Origin: Shinella zoogloeoides
Lineage (GTDB): Bacteria > Pseudomonadota > Alphaproteobacteria > Rhizobiales > Rhizobiaceae
Reading direction: 5' to 3'
NCBI RefSeq assembly: GCF_022682305.1
Contig: NZ_CP093528.1
Location: forward strand, 3,407,501-3,471,500
DNA length: 64,000 nt
The notes under the pieces were generated by a model. That model saw only the letters and a list, made by a program, of their open reading frames with translations. It was not told the DNA's origin and ran no database searches. Numbering within the stretch: position 1 is the stretch's first letter; every line of letters begins with the position of its first letter. This document shows, one piece after another, positions 40,634 through 48,764 of this stretch. The position numbers and the translations under genes were made by a program.

Positions 40634-41431
40634 ATGTACGCAACCAACTACCATCGCGCTTCCTCCGTCGCCGACGCGGTCAAGCTGCAATCGTCCTCCG
40701 ACGAGGCAAAGTACGTCTCCGGCGGCATGACGCTGATCCCGACCATGAAGCAGCGGCTCGCCGCGCCCTCCGACCTCGTGGACCTGCGCCACATCGCCGA
40801 ACTGAAAGGCATATCGGTCAGCGGCAACCGGGTGCGCATCGGCGCGGGCACGACGCATTACGAGGTCGCGACCTCGGCCGAGCTGAAGGCCGTTTGCCCG
40901 GCGATCTGCCACCTCGCCTCCCATATCGGCGATCCGCATGTTCGCCATATGGGCACCATCGGCGGTTCCATTGCCAACAACGACCCGGCGGCGGACTACC
41001 CCTCCGCCATGCTGGCGCTGGGCGCGACAATCGTCACCAGCACGCGGGAAATCCCCGCCGACGCCTTCTTCACCGGCCTCTTCGAGACGGCGCTGGAGGA
41101 TGGCGAGATCGTCGTCGCGGTCACCTTCGACGCGCCGGCGAAGGCCGCCTATTCCAAGTTCCCCAACCCGGCCTCGCGCTACGCCATGGCCGGTGTCTTC
41201 GTGGCGAAGGGGGCGGATGGCGGTGTGCGGGTGGCGGTGACGGGCGCGGGCTCCAACGGCGTGTTCCGCCATGCCGGGCTGGAAAAGGCGCTCGCCGCCG
41301 ACTGGTCCGCCAACGCGGCCGCCACCGTCACGGTGGATGCCGCCGACCTGCTTTCGGACATCCACGGCAGCGCGGAGTACCGGGCAAACCTCGTGAAAGT
41401 GATGGCCAAGCGCGCGGTCACCGCCGCCTGA
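40634..41431 (+). CDS. coxM: FAD-binding medium subunit of a molybdenum hydroxylase (CoxM-like)
   Basis: This 265-residue FAD subunit has the N-terminal FAD motif AKYVSGGMTLIP (about 25-36), the second flavin motif TIGGSIANNDPAADYP (about 112-127) and the C-terminal CO_deh_flav_C domain. It starts 12 nt after coxL with GGGAGGA. It completes the S-L-M operon and is followed by a strong terminator. Confidence 0.93.
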   Translation: MYATNYHRASSVADAVKLQSSSDEAKYVSGGMTLIPTMKQRLAAPSDLVDLRHIAELKGISVSGNRVRIGAGTTHYEVATSAELKAVCPAICHLASHIGDPHVRHMGTIGGSIANNDPAADYPSAMLALGATIVTSTREIPADAFFTGLFETALEDGEIVVAVTFDAPAKAAYSKFPNPASRYAMAGVFVAKGADGGVRVAVTGAGSNGVFRHAGLEKALAADWSANAAATVTVDAADLLSDIHGSAEYRANLVKVMAKRAVTAA

Positions 41432-41461
41432 TACCGTCGCAAAACTTGAAACTGTTCGGCC

Positions 41462-41489
41462 AAAAGGGCGGTTGAGGCCGCCCTTTTTT
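41462..41489 (+). terminator. intrinsic terminator of the cox-like operon
   Basis: 10-bp arms AAAAGGGCGG / CCGCCCTTTT with a 6-nt loop are followed by a run of T, about 30 nt past the coxM stop. Confidence 0.9.
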
Positions 41490-41498
41490 CATGCAGAC

Positions 41499-41547
41499 TT
41501 GACATGCATCAACATGAGATGGCCTTTGCGGGCCTAGTATAGATTGG
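41499..41547 (+). promoter_or_regulatory. FixK/FnrN-type box and promoter of hemA
   Basis: TTGACATGCATCAA (41499-41512) fits the Crp/Fnr-family anaerobox TTGAY-N4-RTCAA on both arms. A -10-like TAGTAT lies at 41535-41540, which predicts a start near 41547. That places the box centre (41505.5) at about -41.5, the class II activation position. Rhizobial hemA genes are known to be oxygen regulated by such proteins. Confidence 0.75.
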
Positions 41548-41673
41548 AATGGTTCAAAGGTGGCGCGATTTGCCGCAGCGCCTCGCATTGCGGCGAGGGC
41601 GGGCCGGGTGTAGCCGATTGAACGACAGCCAATGACGATGATGCCCGGATTTTTGCCGGACTGGAGACTCTGG

Positions 41674-42888
41674 ATGGATTTCGAGACTTTCTTCAAGAAC
41701 GAGCTGGACAGCCTGCATCAGGAAGGCCGCTACCGCGTCTTCGCCGACATCGAGCGGCAGAAGGGCAGCTTCCCGAAGGCGACGCGCCATACGGCGGAAG
41801 GTCCGATGGACGTCACGGTCTGGTGTTCCAACGACTATCTCGGCATGGGCCAGCATCCGAAGGTCGTCGAGGCGATGAAGCTCGCCATCGACCAGTGTGG
41901 CGCCGGTGCCGGCGGCACCCGCAATATCTCCGGCACCAACCACTACCATGTCCTGCTCGAGCGCGAGCTTGCCGATCTGCACGGCAAGGAATCGGCCCTG
42001 CTCTTCACTTCGGGCTATGTGTCCAACTGGGCTGCGCTCGGCACGCTCTGTTCGAAGATCCCCAGCATCATCTGTTTCTCCGATGCCGGCAACCACGCCT
42101 CGATGATCGAAGGCATCCGCCACTCGAAATGCGAGCGCGTGATCTTCAAGCACAATGACCTGAAGGATCTCGAAGCCAAGCTTTCCGCCGCCGACCCGAA
42201 GGCGCCGAAGCTGATCGCCTTCGAATCGGTCTATTCGATGGACGGCGATATCGCCCCCATCAAGGACATCTGCGACCTCGCCGACAAGTACGGCGCGATG
42301 ACCTATCTCGATGAAGTCCACGCCGTCGGCATGTACGGCCCGCGCGGCGGCGGCATCGCCGAGCGTGAAGGCCTGATGCACCGCCTGACCGTCATTGAAG
42401 GCACGCTCGGCAAGGCCTTCGGCGTCATGGGCGGCTATATCACCGGCTCGGTGGCGCTCTGCGACTTCGTCCGCTCCTTCGCCTCCGGCTTCATCTTCAC
42501 GACGGCGCTGCCGCCGACGCTCGCCGCCGGTGCGCTCGCTTCGATCCGCCACCTGAAGGAAAGCCAGGCCGAACGCCTCGCCCATCAGGAGCGCGTGCGC
42601 AAGCTTCGCGCGGCGCTCGACCGCAACGGCATCCCGCACATGCCGAACCCGAGCCATATCGTGCCGGTGATGGTGGGCGACGCCTCCAAGTGCAAATGGA
42701 TATCGGACCTGCTGCTCGACAATTTCGGCATCTACGTCCAGCCCATCAACTACCCGACCGTGCCCAAGAAGACCGAGCGCCTGCGCATCACGCCGACGCC
42801 GCTGCACACGGATGCCGATATCGACCATCTGGTCGGCGCGCTGCATGCGCTCTGGTCGCGCTGTGCGCTGGCCCGCGCCGTGGCCTGA
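41674..42888 (+). CDS. hemA: 5-aminolevulinate synthase
   Basis: ALAS condenses glycine and succinyl-CoA to 5-aminolevulinate, the start of tetrapyrrole synthesis in alphaproteobacteria (C4 pathway). The 404-residue PLP enzyme shows [18 protein letters not shown], the [12 protein letters not shown] cofactor strand and the Schiff-base lysine in EGTLGKAFG (K247). The start at ATG 41674 gives the usual [12 protein letters not shown]. The product feeds haem and the cobalamin pathway of CobST. Its transcription unit is preceded by a FixK/FnrN-type site and ends at a hairpin inside dxr. Confidence 0.97.
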   Translation: MDFETFFKNELDSLHQEGRYRVFADIERQKGSFPKATRHTAEGPMDVTVWCSNDYLGMGQHPKVVEAMKLAIDQCGAGAGGTRNISGTNHYHVLLERELADLHGKESALLFTSGYVSNWAALGTLCSKIPSIICFSDAGNHASMIEGIRHSKCERVIFKHNDLKDLEAKLSAADPKAPKLIAFESVYSMDGDIAPIKDICDLADKYGAMTYLDEVHAVGMYGPRGGGIAEREGLMHRLTVIEGTLGKAFGVMGGYITGSVALCDFVRSFASGFIFTTALPPTLAAGALASIRHLKESQAERLAHQERVRKLRAALDRNGIPHMPNPSHIVPVMVGDASKCKWISDLLLDNFGIYVQPINYPTVPKKTERLRITPTPLHTDADIDHLVGALHALWSRCALARAVA

Positions 42889-42906
42889 TACGGTAAGACG
42901 GCCCGG

Positions 42907-44115
42907 TTACCCGACAAGCCCGGCAGCCACCTGCCGGGCTTCTTCGTCTGCGGCGAAGACATCGTCCATGGATGAGGCCGGCGGCAGGTGGCTGAGCCTG
43001 TCCATAACGGCCTCCGCAACGTCGGCCATCGACAGGAAACCGATACGCCCTGCGACGAAGGCATGGAAGGCCACCTCTTCGGCTGCATTCATCACCGCAC
43101 CCTGCAGGCCGCCGCGTGTCAGCGCCATGCGGGCAAGCCGGAGCGCCGGGAACCGCACCTCGTCCGGCGCCTCGAAATCGAGCCGCGCGAGCTTGGCGAA
43201 ATCCAGCCGGTCGACATTGAGCGGCGAGCGCTCGGGATAGGTCAGCGCATAGCCGATGGCCGTGCGCATGTCCGGCGCGCCGAGTTGCGCCAGCACCGAG
43301 CCGTCGACATAGCCGACCATGGAATGGATGATCGACTGCGGGTGCACCACGACCTCGATCTGGTCCGGCCTGGCGTCGAAGAGATGCTTCGCCTCGATCA
43401 TCTCCAGCGCCTTGTTGAACATGGAGGCACTGCCGATGGAGATCTTCAGGCCCATCGACCAGTTGGGGTGGGCGCGCGCGATCTCCGCCGTGACGCCGGC
43501 CATCTGCTCGCGGCTCCAGGTGCGGAAGGGACCGCCCGAGGCCGTCAGCACGATACGCTCGACGGCATGGCGCTGGTCGTCCTCCAGCGCCTGGAAGATC
43601 GCGCTGTGCTCGCTGTCGACCGGAATGAGTCGGCCGCCACCCTTCGCCACAGCCTCGACGAAGAGGTCGCCGGCCGAGACCAGGCATTCCTTGTTGGCGA
43701 GCGCGATATCCGCCCCCCTCCTCGCCGCCGCCAGCGTCGGGGCAAGGCCCGCGGTGCCGACGATCGCCGCCATCACCCAATCCGCCTCGCCGGAAGCCGC
43801 CTCCAGCAGCGCGGCGCGCCCGGCCGCCGCCTCGATGCCGCTACCCGAAAGCGCCTCCTTCAGCGCCCCGTAGTGGCTTTCGCTAGCCGTCACCGCCATG
43901 CGCGCGCCACACGCCTTTGCCTGCGCGGCGAGGAGTTCCACATTGCCGTTGCCGGTCAGCGCCAGCACCTCGTAGCGCTCGCGTCCGCCGAGCTGGCGCA
44001 CCACGTCGAGCGTGCTGGTGCCGATGGAACCTGTAGAGCCGAGGATGGTGATGCGGCGCTTCTGCCGCGCGTCGGGAGCCATGGTGATGTCCGCAGTTTT
44101 CTTCTTGTCAGCCAT
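42907..44115 (-). CDS. dxr: 1-deoxy-D-xylulose 5-phosphate reductoisomerase
   Basis: DXR makes 2-C-methyl-D-erythritol 4-phosphate with NADPH, the committed step of the MEP isoprenoid pathway. The 402-residue protein has the ILGSTGSIGTSTLDV nucleotide-binding motif (about 24-38), ANKECLVSAG, the metal/substrate motif PVDSEHSAIFQ, the TASGGPFR flexible region and HPNWSMGLKISI. It stands apart from other MEP genes and converges on hemA with only 18 bp between the stop codons. Confidence 0.96.
   Translation of the reverse strand: MADKKKTADITMAPDARQKRRITILGSTGSIGTSTLDVVRQLGGRERYEVLALTGNGNVELLAAQAKACGARMAVTASESHYGALKEALSGSGIEAAAGRAALLEAASGEADWVMAAIVGTAGLAPTLAAARRGADIALANKECLVSAGDLFVEAVAKGGGRLIPVDSEHSAIFQALEDDQRHAVERIVLTASGGPFRTWSREQMAGVTAEIARAHPNWSMGLKISIGSASMFNKALEMIEAKHLFDARPDQIEVVVHPQSIIHSMVGYVDGSVLAQLGAPDMRTAIGYALTYPERSPLNVDRLDFAKLARLDFEAPDEVRFPALRLARMALTRGGLQGAVMNAAEEVAFHAFVAGRIGFLSMADVAEAVMDRLSHLPPASSMDDVFAADEEARQVAAGLVG
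42916..42941 (+). terminator. hemA terminator-like hairpin inside the 3' end of dxr
   Basis: A perfect 11-bp stem AAGCCCGGCAG / CTGCCGGGCTT with a 4-nt loop begins 28 nt past the hemA stop and lies within the last codons of dxr. A short CTTCTTCG tract follows on the plus strand. It could terminate hemA while coding for the DXR C-terminus. Confidence 0.55.
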
Positions 44116-44272
44116 AGGCTCTACAGGCGAAAGACGCCTGCAACAAGTCGTCGAAATGCTGTAAAGCGGAGGCTGGGTACCTCTTCTGGAACCCTTGGCT
44201 TGACCTTTTCGCCCGGACGGCCATAACGTCCCCGCAAAGCGGTCTTCCGCCCCGACGCGATTGGAGAAATCT

Positions 44273-44989
44273 GTGCATCGACGCCTGAGAGTATGGACCC
44301 TCGCCTGCCTCGCTTTCCTGGCGGCAGCTCCGGCCTATGCCGACGAGCCGGTCCCGGGTGGTCTCGGCGGCACGTGGCTTGCCGAGGACATCGGCGGCAA
44401 CGGCGTCATCGACGACCTGCAGACGACGCTGGAGATCAAGCCGGACGGCTCCTATGGCGGCAATGGCGGCTGCAACACTTATCGCGGCAAGCTGAAGGTA
44501 CAGAACGGCAATATCGCCTTCGCCCCGGCGGCAGCGACGCGCAAGATGTGCGCGCCCGCCATCATGGACCAGGAACAGAAGTTCTTCGACGCCCTCGGCA
44601 CCGTCACCTCCTGGAAGCTGGAAAACGGCATCCTGCACCTGACAGGCAAGGAAGGCGCACCCGCGATCCGCCTCGCCGCTCTCAAGAACAACACGGACGT
44701 CGTCATTCGCCTGCCCGGGCCGGAGCAGAGCGTGGCGCGCGAGACGCGGACCTACCAATGCGACGGCGAGCAGCGCATCAGCGTCGAATATATCAATGTC
44801 GGCGCCAATGCGCTTGCCGTGCTGCGGATCGGCGAGGAGACGGTCATCGCCGCCAACGTCATCTCGGCCTCGGGCGCGAAATATGCGGGCGGCCGCCATG
44901 AATGGTGGACCAAGGGCGACGAGGCAACGCTCTACGACCTGACGAAGGGCGAGAACGCCCCGGGCGTCAACTGCCGCAAGACCGGCTGA
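44273..44989 (+). CDS. exported META (HslJ-like) and MliC (lysozyme-inhibitor-like) fusion protein
   Basis: This 238-residue secreted protein starts at GTG 44273 (VHRRLRVW), 7-8 nt after GGAG. The signal peptide ends APAYA-DE. Residues about 36-135 form a META/HslJ domain (GTWLAEDIGGNG, GGNGGCNTYRGK, ATRKMC, EQKFFDAL). About 145-238 form an MliC-like domain (TYQCDGEQRISVEY, GGRHEWWTKGDEATLYD). META proteins are heat/novobiocin-linked envelope factors; MliC proteins inhibit c-type lysozyme. The fusion points to envelope defence, which is inference. Confidence 0.82.
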   Translation: MHRRLRVWTLACLAFLAAAPAYADEPVPGGLGGTWLAEDIGGNGVIDDLQTTLEIKPDGSYGGNGGCNTYRGKLKVQNGNIAFAPAAATRKMCAPAIMDQEQKFFDALGTVTSWKLENGILHLTGKEGAPAIRLAALKNNTDVVIRLPGPEQSVARETRTYQCDGEQRISVEYINVGANALAVLRIGEETVIAANVISASGAKYAGGRHEWWTKGDEATLYDLTKGENAPGVNCRKTG

Positions 44990-45024
44990 CAGCCGGGGCC
45001 GGACGAAAGAGGGGGGAAACCGAC

Positions 45025-45408
45025 ATGCCTACGTTCCACGTCGGCCAGAAGGTCGTCTGCATCAACGACCGTTTCAAGAACGTCTCCATCGACCAGGGCA
45101 TCCGCAAGGGGCAGGTCTACACGGTCCGCTGGGCCGGCCATTACCGCCACTATGTCGATGGCGATTTCTACGGCATCAAGCTGATGGAACTCTATCGCGG
45201 TAAGGACGACGGCCCGGAAGGCTACGGCGCCGTCGATATGCCCTTCCGGGCCAGCCGCTTCCGTCCCCTCGTTTCCGATCGCATCCGCAGCATGCTCGGC
45301 CTCAAGGCCCCGACGCCGAAAAAGGTGGTCAACAAGCCCTCCATCGTCCCCTCCGTCCGCCCCAAGCCGCGCGTCGTCACACCGGAGCGCGAAAAGGAAG
45401 ACGTCTAG
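45025..45408 (+). CDS. conserved hypothetical protein, SH3-like N-terminus
   Basis: I do not recognise a named family with certainty. The 127-residue protein begins with a compact beta-rich stretch (FHVGQKVVCIND, IRKGQVYTVRWAG, FYGIKLMEL) that looks like an SH3/KOW-type small barrel. A basic Pro/Lys/Val-rich tail follows and is probably disordered. There is no signal peptide or membrane segment. ATG 45025 has GAGGGGGG upstream. It may be co-transcribed with the META-MliC gene 35 nt before it. Confidence 0.7.
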   Translation: MPTFHVGQKVVCINDRFKNVSIDQGIRKGQVYTVRWAGHYRHYVDGDFYGIKLMELYRGKDDGPEGYGAVDMPFRASRFRPLVSDRIRSMLGLKAPTPKKVVNKPSIVPSVRPKPRVVTPEREKEDV

Positions 45409-45421
45409 GAAGGCGGCCAGC

Positions 45422-45646
45422 CTAGTCCAGCAGCGCGTTCAAGGTCCTGCGCGCCATGAGGTGGAAAAACAGCGAGACCACCATGCAGACCGCGACAATA
45501 CCAGCGGTTGTCCAGTTGATCGGGCCTGGATTATCTCGGATCCCCGAGAGGGTCGGCGTGAAAGCCCCGGCCAATGCGACCGCTATAGCGATGCCGTTCA
45601 GATAATTGGCCGTCAGCTAGGCCTTCTCATTGTTCTGGCTCTTCAT
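45422..45646 (-). pseudogene. small two-helix membrane protein gene interrupted by an in-frame amber codon
   Basis: On the minus strand ATG 45646 begins MKSQNNEKA, then TAG (45619-45617). The same frame then continues 64 codons to a stop at 45422. The continuation reads as a sound small membrane protein: LTANYLNGIAIAVALAGAFTP forms helix 1, a Pro/Asn turn follows, and AGIVAVCMVVSLFFHLMARR forms helix 2 with a basic end. No ATG or good alternative start lies between the TAG and helix 1. One substitution in a CAG, AAG or TGG codon would explain it. It is either a recent pseudogene or a sequencing error; readthrough is less likely. Confidence 0.65.
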
Positions 45647-45788
45647 CGCACCGCCCAGAAATTCCACCTTGAATTGCAGTATTTACTCCCAAAAAACGAA
45701 AAAGGGAATATTCAGGGGGCCCTGCGCACGCCGGAGCAACACGGCAACGCCGCGGAAAAGAAGGGAGCAGGTAACATGGAACCGATAG

Positions 45789-45865
45789 TGGTGATCCCGG
45801 CGCGATTCGAACGCGCGACCCCCAGATTAGGAATCTGGTGCTCTATCCTGCTGAGCTACGGGACC
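45789..45865 (-). tRNA. tRNA-Arg (anticodon CCU)
   Basis: A 77-nt cloverleaf on the minus strand includes an encoded 3' CCA. The acceptor stem GGTCCCG / CGGGATC has one G-T pair, the D-arm is TAGCTCAGC-like, and the anticodon stem CCAGA / TCTGG holds the loop TTCCTAA, giving anticodon CCT. The T-arm contains GTTCGAATC. It reads AGG codons, which are rare in this GC-rich genome. No integrase or duplicated tRNA end is seen beside it. Confidence 0.95.
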
Positions 45866-46025
45866 ACTGACTGCACCCATACAAAAGCCGGGGCGTGAAG
45901 CCAAGCGATTTTCGGGCTTCCGTCTGCGCGTTCCGTAGGGAACAGCCCGCCGGGCGGGAACGTGAGACATTCGGTTCATGGGATGGAGATGGCTTCATCC
46001 ACACGAACCCAGAGGAGAACGTCTC

Positions 46026-46289
46026 ATGCGCAAGATCATCCTTTCCGCCGTCGTCGCAACTGTCGCAGCGCTGTCCTTCGCCGCCCCCTCCAAGGCAGGC
46101 GACATTTCCATCGGTTTCGGCTTCGGCAACGGCTGGGGCCACGGGCACGGCCATGGCTGGGGCCACGGCTCCCAGGTCACTTTCTACGGTGATGACGACG
46201 ACTACGGCTACGATTGCTTCTGGAAGAAGAAGAAGCGCTACGACAAGTGGGGCAATGTCGTGATCAAGAAGGTCCGCATCTGCCGCTGA
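46026..46289 (+). CDS. small secreted Gly/His-rich protein
   Basis: This 87-residue protein has a clear signal peptide (MRKIILSAVVATVAALSFAAPSKA, cleaved before GD). The mature part has a GFGFGNGWGHGHGHGWGHG stretch, a DDDD run, and a C-terminal Cys/Lys-rich segment (YDCFWKKKKRYDKWGNVVIKKVRICR) whose two Cys could pair. His and Asp clusters suggest metal binding in the periplasm. No family function is known to me. GAGGAGAA precedes ATG 46026 and a strong terminator follows. Confidence 0.82.
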   Translation: MRKIILSAVVATVAALSFAAPSKAGDISIGFGFGNGWGHGHGHGWGHGSQVTFYGDDDDYGYDCFWKKKKRYDKWGNVVIKKVRICR

Positions 46290-46318
46290 TCTCCCTCTTC
46301 CCCGAGCCTCCCCGACTT

Positions 46319-46352
46319 GCCCGGCTGTGCGTATTTGCAGCCGGGCCTTTTT
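46319..46352 (+). terminator. intrinsic terminator of the Gly/His-rich protein gene
   Basis: 9-bp arms GCCCGGCTG / CAGCCGGGC with a 10-nt loop, followed by CTTTTT. It is located 30 nt past the stop, just before the convergent amidohydrolase gene. Confidence 0.88.
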
Positions 46353-46353
46353 G

Positions 46354-47514
46354 TCAGGCGGCGAGACGGCTTTCGGCGAGCTTCACCCAGTAGGTCACGC
46401 CATGCGGAATGACGTCGTCGTTGAAGTCGTAGGCGGGGTGATGCAGGCCCGCCGTGTCGCCGTTGCCGATGAAGATGAAGGCGCCGGGGCGCGCTTCCAG
46501 CATGTAGGAAAAATCCTCGCCGCCCATCATCGGCGCAAGCGAAGGCTCGACCGCCGCCGCGCCGGCGATCTCACGGGCCACCGAGACGGCGTGGCCGGTC
46601 TCCTCGGCATGGTTCACGGTGACGGGATAGTTGCGGTGATAGGCAACCGTGATCTCCGCTCCGTGGGCTGCCGCCAGACCGGCGCAGATCTGCCTGATGC
46701 GCGCCTCCGCCTCCTCCCGCATATCGGGATTGAGCGTGCGCACCGTCCCCGCGAGCTGCGCCTGCTCGGGGATGACATTGTGGGCGAAGCCCGCATTGAA
46801 CTTGGTGACGGAAACGACGAGCGAGGCGATAGGATCGGCGATGCGCGACACGATGGTCTGCAGCGCCGACACCACCTGCGCGCCGATGACGATGGGATCG
46901 ACCGTCTTGTGCGGCAGCGCCGCATGGCCGCCGCGGCCTGTGACCAAGATGTTGAACTCGTCCGTCGCCGCCATGATGGGGCCGGCACGCGTACCGAAGG
47001 AACCGACCGGCATGCCCGGCAGGTTGTGCATGCCGTAGACCTCGGCGATGCCGAAGCGCTCCATCATGCCGTCCTTGACCATCTCGTTGCCGCCGCCGCC
47101 GCCCTCTTCGGCCGGCTGGAAGATGACCGCGACATTGCCGCTGAAATTGCGCGTCTCGGCAAGGTATTTCGCCGCGCCGAGCAGCATGGCCGTATGGCCG
47201 TCGTGGCCGCAGGCATGCATCTTGCCCTTGACGGTGGAGGCCCAGGCCTTGCCGCTCGTCTCCTCGATGGGCAGTGCATCCATGTCGGCGCGAAGCCCGA
47301 TGGTGCGCCCCTCGCCCTTGCCCCGGATGAGGCCGACGACGCCGGTGCGGCCGATGCCGGTCATGATCTCGTCCACGCCGAATTCGCGCAGCTTCTCCGC
47401 AACGAAAGCCGCCGTCTTCTCGACGGCGAAGAGAAGCTCGGGCTGCCGGTGGATCTGCCTGCGCCATTCGGCGATTTCGTCCTGCAACTCTGCGGCGCGG
47501 TTCAGAATGGGCAT
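46354..47514 (-). CDS. M20 family metal-dependent amidohydrolase
   Basis: This 386-residue dizinc amidohydrolase of the hippurate/N-acyl-amino-acid hydrolase group (M20D) has the motifs LRADMDALPI (about 74-83), HACGHDGHTAML, the PAEEGGGGG catalytic-base segment with Glu, and a C-terminal MMGGEDFSYM. A lid/dimerisation domain interrupts the catalytic domain at about 185-295 (GRGGHAALPH). It hydrolyses N-acyl amino acids or related amides in the cytoplasm; the substrate is not predictable. ATG 47514 is preceded by AGGAC. Confidence 0.92.
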   Translation of the reverse strand: MPILNRAAELQDEIAEWRRQIHRQPELLFAVEKTAAFVAEKLREFGVDEIMTGIGRTGVVGLIRGKGEGRTIGLRADMDALPIEETSGKAWASTVKGKMHACGHDGHTAMLLGAAKYLAETRNFSGNVAVIFQPAEEGGGGGNEMVKDGMMERFGIAEVYGMHNLPGMPVGSFGTRAGPIMAATDEFNILVTGRGGHAALPHKTVDPIVIGAQVVSALQTIVSRIADPIASLVVSVTKFNAGFAHNVIPEQAQLAGTVRTLNPDMREEAEARIRQICAGLAAAHGAEITVAYHRNYPVTVNHAEETGHAVSVAREIAGAAAVEPSLAPMMGGEDFSYMLEARPGAFIFIGNGDTAGLHHPAYDFNDDVIPHGVTYWVKLAESRLAA

Positions 47515-47646
47515 GCAACACGTCCTGTCTTTCGGCCCGTAAATTTGGCCATTTCCACTCGATGGCTTTGCCATCACGGTGCCATATAGGTTAAATAGGG
47601 CGACGGTTCGAGACAACTCCCGATTTCGAGGACAGGCCCCTTGCAG

Positions 47647-48753
47647 ATGAACGGACGAACGGCGCGCCGGAGCGCAACGCTTTTGGGCTCTGCCCTCCTC
47701 GCAGCTTCCTTCCTGGCAACCACGGCGACAGCCGCCCCCCGCATGCTGGTGGACGTCAACACGCTAAAGGTCATCGAGCATGAGGATGCCTTCCAGCGCT
47801 GGTATCCGGCCTCGCTCACCAAGCTGATGACCGCCTATACCGTCTTCAGTGCCATCAAGGCCGGCGAGCTGACGCTGGACAGCCCGGTCGTGATGAGCAA
47901 GCACGCCGCCTCCGAGCCGCCGAGCAAGATGTATTTCAAGCCCGGCCAGAAGATGACGCTCGACAGCGCGCTGAAGATCATCCTCGTCAAATCGGCCAAT
48001 GACGTATCCGTCGCCATCGCCGAATCGGTCTCCGGCTCGGAAGAGGCCTTCGTCGCCCGCATGAACGCCGAGGCGCGGCGCATCGGCATGAGCTCGTCCC
48101 ACTTCATCAATCCGAACGGCCTGCCCGGCAAGGGCCAGTATACGACGGCCCGCGACCTTGCCGTGCTCGCCGTGACGCTCAAGCGCGAATTCCCGCAATA
48201 TTCGTCCTATTTCGCGCTGGAAGGCTTCACCACCGGCAAGAAGCAGTATCCGAACTACAACATGCTGATCGGCCGCTTCGACGGCGCCGACGGCATGAAG
48301 ACCGGCTTCATCTGCGCCTCGGGCTTCAACCAGGTCTCCTCCGCCACCCGCGACGGGCGCAGCGTCGTCTCGGTGGTGCTCGGCTCCGAGAGCCTCGGCG
48401 CGCGCGCCGATATTTCCGCCGGCATGCTGGAAAAGGGCCTGACGACGCGCGTGGGCAATGTGCCGACGCTCGGCAAGCTCCGCCCCTATGGCGAGACACG
48501 CGACATCGTCGCCGACGTCTCGCAGGAGATCTGCTCCAAACATGCGGCCAAGGTGCGCAGCGAGGGCCGCGACGAGGCCGGCCGGCAGAAGCTGAACTCG
48601 CCCTATATCCACGAACTCAACCGTCCGCTGCGGCTTGTCTATGCCGGCCTCATGGGCGGCGATGCGGTGGCGGCGGGCAACGACAAGGTCGCGGCCAACG
48701 ACACGGGCGATGCCGCCAATGTGCCGATCCCGATCCCGCGTCCGACATTCTGA
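47647..48753 (+). CDS. D-alanyl-D-alanine carboxypeptidase (penicillin-binding protein, S11)
   Basis: This 368-residue low-molecular-weight PBP trims the terminal D-Ala of peptidoglycan stem peptides in the periplasm. A signal peptide ends near ATAA-PR. The active-site motifs are SLTK (Ser57 nucleophile, Lys60), SAN in LVKSANDVSV and KTG in DGMKTGF. The C-terminal part is shorter than in DacA, lacks an obvious amphipathic membrane anchor and ends Pro-rich. The start is ATG 47647; an in-frame TTG at 47641 is also possible, since GGACAGG fits either. It is followed 11 nt later by the COG0523 gene. Confidence 0.93.
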   Translation: MNGRTARRSATLLGSALLAASFLATTATAAPRMLVDVNTLKVIEHEDAFQRWYPASLTKLMTAYTVFSAIKAGELTLDSPVVMSKHAASEPPSKMYFKPGQKMTLDSALKIILVKSANDVSVAIAESVSGSEEAFVARMNAEARRIGMSSSHFINPNGLPGKGQYTTARDLAVLAVTLKREFPQYSSYFALEGFTTGKKQYPNYNMLIGRFDGADGMKTGFICASGFNQVSSATRDGRSVVSVVLGSESLGARADISAGMLEKGLTTRVGNVPTLGKLRPYGETRDIVADVSQEICSKHAAKVRSEGRDEAGRQKLNSPYIHELNRPLRLVYAGLMGGDAVAAGNDKVAANDTGDAANVPIPIPRPTF

Positions 48754-48764
48754 CAGGAAGAGCC

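Noticed and set aside
37493..41365. A 1290-codon minus-strand open frame opposite the cox-like operon
   Set aside because: It lies antisense to three genes with clear cofactor motifs. Its composition is typical of a mirror frame and it has no ribosome site or family motif.
45409..46025. tRNA-Arg(CCU) region as an integration site for a genomic island
   Set aside because: No integrase, no duplicated tRNA 3' end and no shift in base composition were seen on either side. The broken membrane gene is a point change and not an insertion scar.
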